Assembly: GCA_024663395.1 (NCBI GenBank)
Contig: JANFAH010000024.1
Coordinates: 248,001-312,000 of the forward strand
Reading direction: 5' to 3'
Origin: Pisolithus tinctorius
Taxonomy: Eukaryota > Basidiomycota > Agaricomycetes > Boletales > Pisolithaceae
Length of the DNA stretch: 64,000 bases
In this document: one piece after another, positions 11,194 through 23,500 of the stretch
Position numbering within the stretch: the first letter of the stretch is position 1
Layout: each line of letters begins with the position of its first letter
Made by a program: the position numbers and the translations under genes
The notes under the pieces: generated by a model
Told to the model about the DNA's origin: nothing
Database searches by the model: none
The model's input: the letters and a program-made list of their open reading frames with translations, nothing else

Positions 11194-12476
11194 TGTTGGG
11201 CGCCATTGCGACCCACTCGTGAAGAATTGTCATCTGACGAAGAACAGGAGAGCACTGTCACAGACACCTCCTCCAATGAACCTGAACAACCAGATAGAGG
11301 CTTTACCTCTGGTATCCTCTCAAACCTTTTTACTCAGTCCCTCGCTTCACTTGGTACTCCAAACCCACCAGTACCTGCCACTTTTCCTACACCTCTGACC
11401 CCACCACAGAATACGATGTCCAGTTCATCATCAAAGGGAATGACTGCCATCACTGGAGTCAAACCCACTGAACTGAAGATTGGCACCCACTCAGATTTTG
11501 GTGGCGACCAGAAGAATGCCATGAGCTGGCTGTACTCAGTACAGACCTACCTCTTGGTAAACGAAGAATTGTATGACACTGACACCAAAAAGGTGGTCTA
11601 TGCATTGTCGTACATGAAGAGAGGTGTCGCCCGTTCCTGGGCTGCCACCTACCAGAAGATAGCTTTGGAGAAGACAAATCCAAGCTTTGGAACCTTCACT
11701 GATTTTGTGAAGAATTTTAAGGAGTCCTTTACCTCCACAGACACCACTGGTACTGCAATCGCCAAATTGCATACCTTGAAACAGAAAGAATCAGTTCAAC
11801 AATACATCACTGATTTTCGAACTGCTGCTGCCGACTCTACCATCATGGAAGACGTCATTTTGATCAAGTTCTTCTCACAAGGACTCAAACCCTTCATCAC
11901 AAACAGAATCCACATGATGGAAACCACTCCCACCAAGATTACAGAATGGTACACCCAGGCACAAAAGTTCAATGCCAAATGGAGAAAGGTAAATGAATTT
12001 TCCATGAAGAAAGAAAAGAAGACGTTCCACCCCAGGAACAACTTTGCCAAAGAAAAAGATCCTAATGCCATGAATGTGGATGGAGTGAAACTCTCCAAAG
12101 AAGAAAGAGAATGACACATCAAAGAAGGCAGATGCTTTGGATGTGGAAACAAGGGACACCTTTCTAGGGAATGTCCAGACAAGGGGAAAACTCCCCAGAA
12201 GAAAGTCAAGAAAATCCACAGAATTGTGGAAATTGAAGAAAGTGACAATGAAGAAAAGTCACCTGGTCCCTCCGTCGCCTTAGTAAACATTGCTAGGGCG
12301 CTAGGAAAGGATCTTTTGAACAAGAACTCTGAATTGATGCCAGAAGTTCCCCAAGCCAAGGACAGTCTAGTTTCTGTCGCACCGGTGCTTGTGACATCTA
12401 CACCGGAATGTATGATGCAGATCCCCATCGCCCTCTACACATCGGAAACTACCTCAAAAGTCGTCAACACCACCGC
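11194..12476 (+). pseudogene. Gag of element C, with one in-frame TGA, cut by a D-family LTR
   Basis: One frame with a single stop. The capsid-like region (GDQKNAMSWLYSVQTYLL, then FKESFTSTDTTGTAI) has the look of the retrotransposon-Gag family. The CCHC knuckle CFGCGNKGHLSREC lies near 12133-12174. A TGA at 12112-12114 lies just before the knuckle and resembles CGA to TGA. The first ATG in the open frame is near 11416 (MSSSSSKG); codons upstream of it look coding, so the true start is uncertain. An acidic C-terminal part runs to 12476, where the LTR begins. Confidence 0.8.
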
Positions 12477-14289
12477 TGTCACACACCAAAGGTGTTTGGT
12501 GAGGTGGACATGGATGTAGCTGATGAATGGAGATGAAGACCATAGCCCTCATGTGAAGAAGGACAGCCAGAAATGTCGGCAGTCATCCCTCGCACAAGAA
12601 CGAGTTGTCAATGCCAAAGAAAAAGGAGGAAGCGAGTTAAGCGCCAATAAAGTTCTTAAGCGCCCATGTACGGCATTCCGGTTTTCGACATATCTCCGCC
12701 AATTCTGCAGACACCGAAACCATTCCCACACTCGCTTGTAGTGCTCAGCCACGCGATCCTACCTTCCAAAATTGGAAAGGATTTGCGCACTCCACACGTT
12801 TCTACAGCACTCCCTCCAAAAGACACTCATTTTGCTAATTCTTCTGATATGGCCGCCTCCACATCAATCATTTCGCTTGTCCCCTTTGCTAGGGACCATG
12901 GCTACGTATATCTACCAGGAGTTCCTACTAGCTTCCATCCTGAAGCATCCTGGTACATCCCACCCTCGTCTGCCCCCTCTCAGCCCATCCAGCTTGGACA
13001 GCGTGTTCTTTTTGTCAGTATGACCTCTAGGAGGACATTCTTTGGTTGCCTCAGGTCTGTCATTCGCTTGGAAAGGTCTTATGTGGTCGTTTCAGTCTCT
13101 CCGGTCCAAGAAGCATATGGATCCTTCCTCCCTGCTCCCTGCAACATCTTCATACCAGTCTTGTCCATCATTCTTCCAAAATTGCAACAGCTACAGTATA
13201 ATCTACTGTTCTCCACTCTCCCTGATCGCATCCATGATGAGTATGATGCACATCTTGCCTCCTTATTGCAAGATACAGCAGAAGACGCTCCCCCTTCATC
13301 CTCTCTTCCAACAGAGCCTCATTCATGAAGTTTTTATTTGCTTCACTGAGAGGACAGTAAGGGGGGGAAAGTTGCGATCCCCTATGCTCCTGTCACCCCA
13401 CAGACCCCCAAAGCTTGACCCCTGTTGACATCTGACTCACCCTGTCCACTTTTGGATGTACTATATCGGCATCAGATCAGCGCTGCCTCTCTGTCATCCC
13501 ACTTTGGCCCAGAAACGATCTCTTTGAGATATGACATGCACAGCCTCCCCCTAATGCAATTCCAGTGCGCTTTCCCAGTTTCTGACGTTACTTGACTCAT
13601 ACTTTGACATTCTGACTGTCTTTGACTCACCTATTGCCAATACTTACCAATCTTTTGCCCTTGCTTACTGATTCTTCGCTTTTTGGCTTACTTATCCTTA
13701 CCAATGCTCACCAATGCTTTCTAAGACGATTACCCACCGCTTACATTCCTTACTCATCAGTTACCAATCACTTACCAAGTGTTTGCACCTTGTTTTCCAT
13801 AGGCAACGCCCCTGTGCTGTATATAAATCACTGTACTTAGGTAGCAAAAAAGAAGAAGACGTCAGAGAGAGCCCCTCTTGCTCGCAATTTATCATCTCTC
13901 AGTAAATCATTCAGCAGCTTTGATAGTTGAGACTTTATTAAGGGTCTAACTATCGTCTACTTCGCTTATTCTCATCTATCATTGATCTACTTCGCCCCAA
14001 GTCCTCCCTGAGTTCAGTGCAGCTCAGAGCATCGAATTAAGTCATCATCCATCCTTCTGTAGGCTGACAGCAGTCTACCCCATCGCTTCCTCTCGCATTC
14101 CTGCTCCTTCTTCGTCAGGAGCACCCCCAACCCTCAGCACTTGTCTTTGAGTGTTGTAGTTCGCAAAAAAACCTCCCAAAGAACAGGTTCCACCATCTAG
14201 GTACCGCATAGGCACACCACCACTCGCTTTCATTGTCTTTTGTGTTGGTTTTGGTTGGTTTCCACCACTGAACCTCACTTTGACTCACA
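12477..14289 (+). repeat. Complete LTR of family D, 1813 bases, most divergent copy
   Basis: Begins TGTCACACACC inside C Gag and ends TTTGACTCACA, directly joined to a reversed copia fragment. Flanks are ACCGC on the left and GCGTT on the right, so there is no target duplication. It has a TATATAAA box at 13821-13828. It is either a relic of an earlier D-type insertion or a product of LTR recombination. Confidence 0.85.
12849..13328 (+). CDS. LTR-borne open frame of family D, copy 2, intact
   Basis: An uninterrupted 159-codon frame in the U3 part of the LTR, starting MAASTSIISLV and ending TEPHS. It is homologous to the frames at 1357, 24747 and 61204 and of identical length, although this LTR is 37-43 bases shorter than the others. 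Conserved blocks are YVYLPGVPTSF, VSMTSRRTFFG, RLERSYVVVSVSP, EAYGSFLPA and DRIHDEYD. The open frame continues upstream (to 12666), but the shared ATG is the best start. No domain, signal peptide or membrane segment is recognised. It lies about 490 bases upstream of the TATA box, so it would be carried at the 3' end of the element transcript. Confidence 0.55.
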   Translation: MAASTSIISLVPFARDHGYVYLPGVPTSFHPEASWYIPPSSAPSQPIQLGQRVLFVSMTSRRTFFGCLRSVIRLERSYVVVSVSPVQEAYGSFLPAPCNIFIPVLSIILPKLQQLQYNLLFSTLPDRIHDEYDAHLASLLQDTAEDAPPSSSLPTEPHS

Positions 14290-15736
14290 GCGTTGTAGCC
14301 TCTAACTGCGGGCGATCTAGTTCACTCAGTAGGCTTCGTAGCCATATAATTTCACGCGTTGCGTTCACCATCGATATGTATTCGGCTTCTGCTGTGGAGA
14401 GGGCCACGTGATTCTGTTTCTTTGAGTACCACATGATCGTGCCCTGGTTGAAGGTGGATACGTAGCCTGAGATTGATATCCGATCGTCGTTATTAGCGAA
14501 GTCGGCATCTGAATACATCATTAATTTATTGTGTTCAGGATGAGTTGGGTCAGCATTATAGGCAATCCCATAGCTTTTAGTTCCCACTAGATATCTTAGT
14601 ATTCTTTTTGCTGCCGTCCAATGGGACAGGTCGGGATTTGCCATAAAGGATGCGAGTCTGTTGACCGCATACGTTATGTCGGGCCTTGTGGCCACTGATG
14701 CATACATTAGATGCCCTATGAGTGTTGCGTAGTTGCCGCTAGGTACACCTTCGGCCTCGGTGTCATGTGGGCTTAGCTGCGTGCCCGGATCGAGTGGAGT
14801 TTTGACTGGGTTTGCGTCGATCATTCCATATTTTTGCAGCAGTCCCTCTATGTAGCGTGTCTGACTGAGGGTGATTATTCCACTGGTGTGATTTCGTGTG
14901 ATCTCAATCCCAACTAGTTTACTTGGGTCTCTGAGGTCTGTTACCTCGAACATATTTTGTAGTTGTGTTTTTAGCTTAGTCATAAGTTCGGCAGTATTGG
15001 TGACAAGTACTAGGTCGTCTACCCATACCATAATGATCTCGATCATAGTCGAGGTTTTTCTTATGTATACACATGGGTCGGAGTGGAGTCAGGCAAAACC
15101 GACAGTTTGTAACTGGCCATTTAGCTCCTCGTTCCACTCACGTCCAGACTGCTTTAGTCCATATAATGTCTTGATTAGTTTACACAGGCGTCCGGTTTCG
15201 TCGTCGAAGCCTTTGGGCTGCTCCATGTATATTTCTTCTTTTAGTTTACCATTTAAGTACGCGCCTTTTACATCCATTTGTTGGATTTCCCAGTTTTGGG
15301 CGTTGGCCAATGATAAGATAAGGCGTATTGTTTCTAATCTAACGACCGGGGAATAGGTGTCATTATAATCCATTCCCAGGACCTGAGAATATCCCCTGGC
15401 GACTAATCTCGCTTTGTATTTTTGGAGTACCCCGTCTTTATTGTATTTTCGGGTGAATACCCATTTATTTGAGACGGGTTTGCGCCCTTCCGGTGGATCT
15501 ACTAATGTCCACGTCCCTTTTTCACGCAATTGTTGTAGCTCGGCTTCTATGGCTTTTTGCCATTCTGGCCATTCAAGTGAGGCTTTAGCCTCTCGTAGTG
15601 TTTTGGGGTCGCCTTCCCCTAGTGTACTTTCATTAAATGTTAGGTACACTCACTCCACTGATGAGAGCTTGCAATTCTCCGATGTTTGCTCATCGTTTAG
15701 TAATTCGTCTAAATTGGGTAATGGATCGTTCAACTT
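14290..15736 (-). pseudogene. Copia reverse transcriptase-RNase H fragment
   Basis: Minus-strand fragment of a Ty1/copia polyprotein. The RT part (15649-15089) shows WVFTRKYNKDG, KARLVARGYSQ and QMDVKGAYLNG. The RT centre WVDDLVL lies near 15020. The RNase H part (15046-14290) has SDADFAN and STAEAEYISM. Stops are TGA at about 15086 (context VGFA-stop-LHSDPCVY, where Arg is expected) and TGA just before 15649. It is truncated at both ends: abruptly at 14290 by the end of a D-family LTR and at 15736 by the start of a truncated D-family LTR. Confidence 0.9.
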
Positions 15737-16533
15737 TGGATCTAGAGATGTCTCTGCCGAGATCTGACTTGCATCGCCACCCCCTAATGTGATATCAGTG
15801 TGCTTACTCAGTTTCTGATTCTATTTGACTCATTCTGTGATATTTTGACTGTCCTTGACTCGTTCATTGCCAATACTTACCAATCTTCTTTGCTTGCTTA
15901 CTTTTCATTTCTTGCTTACTCATCATGATTACTCAGTCCTTACTCATTACTTACCAAGTGTTTGTGCCCTGTTTGTCACAAGCCATGCTCCCCCCACAGT
16001 ATATAAACCCCCATGTACTTAGCTACAAAAAGAAGCAATCAAGAAGTCACTCAGAAGTCAGCTCAGCTCAGCATATCTTGTCGCTGACAGTTGAGGCTCA
16101 TTCGGAAGAGTCTATCTGTCTTCATTCATATCATTGGTAGTTGAGGCTCCATCAAGGGTCTATCTACCTCTATTCATCTTCAGCAGTATCATCAGAGCTT
16201 AGTCAGCAACCTCTTGTTTAGTCATTCTTCCACTCCTGCATAACTCATCATCGACTTGCACCAGGAGCACATCCAAAAGATCATCATGCCAGAGTACTTT
16301 CAGCTGAATACCTTCACTCTATTCAGCATCCCCTCCTCAGTCATCATCCATTCATCTACTCTTGCATAACTCGATGATGACTTGCACTAGGAGCACCTCT
16401 ACTTGAAGTCCCTCCCCCCACATCAGGTTTCTCAGCCCTCCAGGTTCCGTGGAGGTAAACCACCACTTGCTCTTATTTGTCTTTTGTGTTGGATTTGTTT
16501 GGTTTATACCAGCTTTCCACACTTTGACTCACA
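15737..16533 (+). repeat. 5'-truncated LTR of element D, 797 bases
   Basis: Corresponds to the last 43 percent of the full LTR (from CTTTGGATCTAGAG, equivalent to about 25401 in the 3' LTR) and ends GACTCACA at 16533. The TATATAAA box (16000-16007) and downstream leader are kept, but the U3 open frame is lost. The truncation joins directly to the copia fragment. Confidence 0.85.
16000..16007 (+). promoter_or_regulatory. TATA box of the D-family LTR
   Basis: TATATAAA in the shared context CAGTATATAAACCCCC. The same box, with small changes, occurs in all D-family LTRs (912-919 reverse, 13821-13828, 25666-25673, 62123-62130). It would start the genomic transcript, with R and U5 downstream. Confidence 0.6.
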
Positions 16534-16535
16534 TC

Positions 16536-16553
16536 TGGAGCCCACCGTGAGGG
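16536..16553 (+). other. Primer-binding site of element D
   Basis: TGGAGCCCACCGTGAGGG, two bases after the LTR end. It matches the sites of the E elements and of the left-edge D element. Confidence 0.65.
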
Positions 16554-16647
16554 GTGGTTATTCCTGGATCAAGAACCCTATTCACTCAGCCTATTGAAAC
16601 TTGCTTCTAAAAACCCACTTCTAAAACCCACTTGAAATCTCATTACT

Positions 16648-19600
16648 ATGTCATCCACCATCCCCACCATCTATCCTCCTGCATCATCAGCAGTTCCAGT
16701 AGCTATGGCTGCTCCCCCTGCTCGCTCTGTTCTCACTATGCCCTTGCTTGGCATGAAGTCTGCCCCTGAATTATTCCAAGGAGACCATACCCATGTTCGC
16801 TCCTTCTTGGACCACTATGAACGTCTCTGTGCCTACCACAATGTCACTTCTGACCAGGAAATGGTCAAGTCAATCCTCCAGTACTGCAATGCTCGTGTTA
16901 GGGAGATTATCGAAGGAATGGATCACTACTACACTCCTGATTGGGCTAACTTGAAGGCTGATCTCCTCAAGTACTTTGATGCTGATCTATCAGATGAAAG
17001 GTTCTTTGAAAGGCATCTCAAGAGCTTTGATTTGGAGTCTAGGATGCAGCCCATCATGACACTTCAAGACTTTAGGGCTTACAACCATGGCTTCATTCAC
17101 ATTGGAGGTTGGTTGAAGAACAAAGGAAGGATATCAGTTGATGAATATAATCGCTACTTCTGGGCTGGTCTGTCTCCAGTCTTTCGTGGCTTGGTTGAAA
17201 CTCGTCTCAGGACAAAAGATCCCAACCTTGACATCAGCAGGCCATTCCCCTATGATGATGTATGCCAGTCAGCTGAAGAGGTCCTTCGTCGCAATCACTT
17301 TGATGCAGATGACCTTGACTTCCTTGGCCCTTGTGCTGCCCCTGCTCCTCAGGCCCAGCCTAATGCTTCTCATCGCTCAGATGGAAGAGATGACAGTGTT
17401 TGCCCTCTGCTCCCTTCCCATGAAGCCAGAAGAAACCTTGAAAATTTGGAGAAGGAAGGCCCTACTGCTCACAAGCAAGATGAAGTTGAGACCCTAATCA
17501 AGTCTCTCTCTCGCATGTCCCTCAATGACCCAGACTACTCCCTCCTCTACTATCGTGCTATCAAGATGGATCCTGATGCTGCAAAGGTGCTTCATGCCCC
17601 TTCCCTCCATCCTGCTCCTGCATCTACTCCTGCATCCACTGCCCCTGCTGCTACTTCCTCATCTCAGACCCGTCCTGCTAGGAGGACCATCACTTGTTAT
17701 GGCTGTGGTGTTGAAGGCCATGGTGTTGAGAGTTGCCAGGCCATTAATGATCTCATTCAGAAGGGTTCTTTGGCATGTGATGAAAACCATCGGGTCATCT
17801 ACCCCAATGGACAGCGCATTTATCGGAATGGAGAAGAGACTATCCTGCAAGCCTATGAGCACACTAAAGCTGCTGCTCAGCCTGCCAATGCAGTTTGCTT
17901 TGTTATCCATGAAGAGGCCGAAGAAGAGTCTAGTGCTGAGATCTATGAGTTGGAAGAAGAACCTCTTGTTGCTGCTGTGGATCGCTCTAACAAGGTTACC
18001 AAAGAGAAGAGAAAGGCTGTCTTTGACAGTGTCCTCATCCCACCTCATTCGCATGGCAAGGAGAAAGAGACTCAAGAACCAAAGCCCTCATCCTCTGTAT
18101 CTATCCCTGCTCCACAGAAAGCACCACTTGCTCCTGCCTTTGGGCCAGTTGATGTTCATCCCACTGTCTTTGATGGTACTAGAGATGACACTATCGTGGA
18201 CGATGCCACTGTCCCAAAGCCATCTGGTCAGGTTGCTGATTCTGCAGACAGGTCTAAGAAATCCAAGCCCCCTCCTACCACTTCCCTGTCTTCATCACTT
18301 TCGCAGTCTGCCAATTCCAAAGCCATTGTAGAGTGCATTCTTTCCACTCCCTTGACTGTATCTGATGGGGAGGTCATTGGACCATCTAGGGATGTTTCTC
18401 AGCACCTTCAGGAGCTTATGCGATTCAAGAGACAGCCCCTGGCTCAGCCTGTCAAAGCTGTTACTGCCATTGAGGGAACTCCTCCTGCATCCTCCTACTT
18501 GGCATTGACTTCTAGCCCCCTCATCACTATCAATCTGACTTGCAATGGTCATCGTGTAACAGGTGTCATTGACTCTGGATCTACCCTCAATGTTGTTCGT
18601 GCTGGTATAGCCCAGTCAGTCATTCGCATGCCCATCGACATGTCACAGACCATCAATATGCAAGATGCAAAAGGAGGTATCTCTACTCTGAAAGGCCTAG
18701 TTCAAGATGTCCCTCTCTTCTGTGGTGCTGCCAAGACTTGGACCAATCTATTCGTTGCCCCAGACACTAATGCAGGCTTTGATCTCCTCCTTGGTTGTCC
18801 TTGGGCTCTTGGAAACTCAGTTAGCATTGTTGAAAGAGAGTTTGGAACTTATGTTGTCTTTGGAGCTGATTCAGATTGCCCCCTGGAGATGTGTGTTACT
18901 GAAGGCCAGCTTGGGTCTGTTGCAGATACCCTTATGGCGACTCTAGAGCCTGTCCATTCTCAGCAAGAAGCCGATGAACCTATGAGAGATGTAGCAGTTG
19001 GTACCCCTCATCATGTCTCACCCATTGTCTTTGCTCCACCCCCATCAACTTCGCAGTCACCCCCTCAGTCACTTGATTCTACTCTGCTGTATCCTGAATC
19101 ACCCCCAGATGGGTTTGATGTCACCTCGGTTTTTCCTGCATTCCATCCCATTCCAGTCCAAGCATTCCCACCTCCTACCAGTCCCTTTCCTTCGGAGTTT
19201 GTCGGTCAGCTTACTCAAGAGTTACAGTCCACTGATGCGAGTGGATTGGAGGATAATCCTACCCTTGCCCAGATTCGTTGCCAGATTAGAAGAGAAGAGC
19301 GCCAGTCACTTGTCTCACTTCTTACTAGCCTTGCTCATCGCACTCCCCATCTATCCTCCCTTTATCTTGACTCAAACCATGCACTTGCTGGAGAAAGAGG
19401 TACTGATGAATCAGGAGTCTACTTCCAAGACTTCCTTATGCTTGATACTTGCTTAGTTTGACAGGTTCCTGCCCCACTAGAGCATTACCATGAGCTTGAA
19501 GGTTCTGCCTATGTCAGATTCTATCCTCATCTACTCCCACAGGCATCTCCCACTCAGAGCAATGCATCTCCACCTTCAGACCTGCCATCTAACTTGACTC

Positions 19601-20589
19601 TAGCTGCTTCACATGTACTTTCCAATGGCATTACTGCTCTGCCTCAGACTCCCTCTCCCCCATCCCCAGGTCCGGTTATTGTTCAGGAAGAGCCCACCGA
19701 TGGTTCCCACCAGGCATCACTTCTGATCTGTAGAGACACTGTCACTCCAGACTCTGAAGCTACATTCTCCATTTTCAATACTTCCTACTGTGGTTCAGTT
19801 GCCCCTACTTCCCATGATGCTTGCCATGACTCTCAGTCTGCACAACTCGGTGATGAGTTGCACAGGGATCCATATGCACCCAGTCCATCCACCCGTCATC
19901 AGTCTGTGCAACTCAACGACGACTTGTGCAGCCATGTGCAGTTGCCTGGTTCATCCTCAGATATAGGTCATGACTCTCAGTCCACGCAACTCATCGATGA
20001 GTTGCACATATCTCACCACTTGTCCAGTCTATCCCTGGATATACCCACCACACTTTCACCACTCGACTCTGATATGTTTAACACTAGTGTTGGCTCTCAC
20101 TTCTATCTGCCTAGCCCATCCTTGCCTCAGTCTGCACAACTCGATGACAACTTACGCAGGCATCAGCATTCCTCTGGTCCAACTCTTCCTATGCCATTAC
20201 TACCCTCAGCTCCCCAAGCCATGTCTAATGCTGCTGTTGGTGAAGAGTCAGTTGCCATGCCAGAGCCTTACAACAATGTTGTCATGTGTCGTACCCCTAC
20301 TGGATGGATTGCTCATTTGCAAGAAGCTGCAGAAGACCATTCAGGTGATGTGGATGAAGAGGACCCAGATGTATTCCAAAACTCCAATCTTCATATCCTT
20401 GCCAGTGCAGTCAGTTTTGCCTCAGCCTCAGCACATCCTCCCCCTTTCAAAGCAGTCTCATACCCAGACCACTTTCCTGCTTCCACTTCTTCAGATTCAA
20501 CTCAAGACAGGTCCGATGATCTTTTCAGATGTGTTCCTCCACTTTCTCCCATATCTCATCATTTATTTCTCCAGCTCTTTGAAGATTGA
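16648..20589 (+). pseudogene. Gag-protease polyprotein of gypsy element D, one internal TGA
   Basis: A long frame, 937 codons to a TGA at 19459-19461, then open in the same frame to 20589. The first third is a capsid-like Gag. The CCHC knuckle CYGCGVEGHGVESC is near residue 352. A retroviral-type aspartic protease follows, with IDSGSTLNVV near residue 643 and FDLLLGCPWALG near residue 712. Residues beyond the protease are proline/serine rich and contain four copies of a QSAQLxDDL-like unit (19833-20160) encoded by palindromic DNA. Pol continues in another frame. The TGA at 19459 is the only break before 20587, and may be a mutated CGA. Confidence 0.85.
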
Positions 20590-20599
20590 TTCGTATGTC

Positions 20600-23500
20600 C
20601 CCTCTTGTACTTATAGTTTCTCTTGTTCTTTGTCTGCTCACTTTGACCGAGAAGTCATTAAACTCCTAAACCCACATATATTGTTTCTTTGCTCAGATAC
20701 TCCTGTAACATCACTTACTATGCCTCCTTCAGTTTCAGGTTTCCAGAGTTCTTTTTATCTTGATGTCTTCTCTTCTTTGTTATCTAATCATTCAAAAGCA
20801 CCAGGTCCACTTCCTATTCAGAAAACCGAAAAACAGCTTCACTTTTACTATTCTCTATCTGACTTTCTTGATTTGTTATGTTTTAGAAAAGGCCTTACTA
20901 TGGATACAGAAGACTCAGCCAATGAAACAGGTCAGCTGGTATATGGAGCATACAAGTGCATCGATCGTAAAGTCAAGCCAGTGCCTGGAGTCTATCCAGA
21001 AGATGCTCGAGTCCAGTGCCAGTTTCCAGAAGACCCCCTCGCATCACTCACACCTCTTACTTGTCACCCTCCTGTGTTCGTTCCCACAAGGAAGCTTACT
21101 CAAGAGCGTCTTACTGCCATGAAGATTAATGCTGATGGCTTTCTCTGGCCAGAAGAGGAAAAACTTTTTTCGCATGTCATGAAGCTTAATGAGCGTGCCT
21201 TGGCATTTGATGAATTGGAGAGAGGAAACTTCCGTTTGGACTACTTTTCACCTTACATCATTCCTGTCCTGCCACATGAACCATGGGAGTTTCATAACAT
21301 TCCAATTCCCCCTGGCATATGAGAACGTGTCATACAGCTTCTTCAGGAGAAGATTGCTGCTGGTCTCTATGAGCCAGCCCAGTCGTCCTATCGCTCCAAG
21401 TGGTTTTGCATTATGAAAAAGAATGGCAAGATCCGTATTGTTCATGATCTACAGCCTCTGAATAAGGTTACAATTCGAGACGCTGGTGTTCCACCAATAT
21501 TGGATGACTTTGTGGAGCCATTTGCTGGTTGTCAATGCTACACGGTCTTTGATCTATTTTCAGGATTTGATGCACACCAACTCCACCCTGATAGCTGAGA
21601 TCTGACATCCTTCATGACACCTCTTGGCTTACTGCACCATACTGCCATGCCTCAAGGCTACACCAACTCACCATCGGAGTTTCAGAATTGTACAGCTTTC
21701 ATTCTACAGGATGAAATCCCTCACGTTGCCAACATTTTCATTGACGATCTGCCAGTCAAAGGCCCTGCAACCTGCTATGAAGATGCCAATGGCAATGCCA
21801 AAACGTTACCTGAGAATCCCGGCATATGTTGCTTCATTTGGGAACATGCTGTAGACATGCATAGAGTCATGCATCAGTTTGCTCATGCCAGTGGAATGTT
21901 TTCTGGCTTGAAATCTCAGGTCTGCCAGCCTCATGTTATCATTCTTGGTCAAGCATGCTATCCTCATGGTCGCTCTCCTGACAGCCACAAGGTGAAGAAG
22001 GTCGTCAACTGGCCAACGCTCACTACACCCAAAGATGTTCGCTCATTCCTAGGTCTCTGTGGTACTGTTCGTATCTGGATTGCGAACTACTCACAGTTGG
22101 CTCGCCCACTTGTTGACCTCTATCACAAGAATGCTCTGTTTGTTTGGGGTCAGCCCCAGCAAGATGCATTTGATGCCTTGAAGCTCGCCATCTCATCTGC
22201 TCCTGCCCTTCGCCCCATTGACTACTCATCTGACCTGCCAGTCGTTCTTTCCATTGACACTAGTAACATCGCCATTGGATTTGTTCTCTCTCAGTATGAT
22301 GAAGAAGGTCATAAATGTCCTGCTTGCTATGGCTCACTCCCCATCAATGAACATGAATCTTGCTACAGTCAGCCTAAGCTTGAGCTTTATGGTCTTTTCA
22401 GAGCACTTCATCACTACCGTCTATATCTCTATGGCGTTCGTCATCTATGGGTAGAGGTTGATGTGAAGTACATCAAAGGTATGCTCAATGATCCAGATCT
22501 TCAACCTAACGCTACCATCAATCGCTGGATCGAGGGTATACTTCTCTTTGATTTTAAGCTCATTCATGTCCCTGCCATTTGTCACCGAGCCCCAGATGCC
22601 CTTTCTAGACGTCAACCTACAGAAGAGGAGTATGAAGAAGGCGAAGCTGATGCAGAAGAAGCTGATGAGTGGTTGGAGAGTATTCTTTTTACAGATGCCC
22701 ATCTGTCTTCAGTCAGCGCAACTCGTCGATGACTTGTGCACGAATCCACATATGCCATTACCCTCCCTTCATTCCTTTCCAATGATACATCTCAAGATGT
22801 CCTCTTACATCGAGTCCTACACTTCCTTCGTACTACAGAACTTCCCCCATTCCCTTCCAATACTGCTTGCAAGCATTTCATTCACAGATCCCTTCAGTTC
22901 TTCCTTCATGGAGACCAGCTCTTTAAACGTCGAGGTCCCCATCCTCCAGCCAAGGTCATTTTCGATCCCCATCTCTGTGTCCAGATCCTCAGTCATGCTC
23001 ATGAAGAACTTGGTCATCATGGAGTCTTTGGAGTCTTTCATACAGTCAGACAGCGCTTTTACTGGCCTCAGATGTACCAAGACGTTGCCCATCATGTCCA
23101 CTCTTGCCATGAATGCCAGATCTGAAGCACTCGTAAAGCAGAGGTTCCCATCACTATTTCTGCTTCCCCCAGAATCTTTATGAAGGTCTATGTTGACGTC
23201 ATGCTCATGCCCAAAGCACATGGTTATCGCTATCTTGTCGCAGCTCGAGATGATCTTTCCCTCACTGCAGAAGGTCGTGCTCTTTGTCATGCCAATGCAG
23301 ACAGTCTTGCTAAATTCTTCTGGGAAGAAGTCTTCTGTTGTTATGGTGTTATTGCCCAGGTTGTTACTGATAATGGCAGTGAAGTCAAGGGCACCTTTGA
23401 GAAACTCATGAAGCACTACTCCATTCCTCAGATTCGCATCTCCCCATATAATTCCAAGGCAAACAGAGTTGTAGAATGCGGTCACTTTGTTATCAGAGAA

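Noticed and set aside
11796..12428. Minus-strand frame of 210 codons over C Gag
   Set aside because: Shadow of the Gag frame, which has the CCHC knuckle and family features.
17525..18331. Second plus-strand frame of 268 codons within D Gag
   Set aside because: Leucine- and proline-rich off-frame reading of the Gag coding region.
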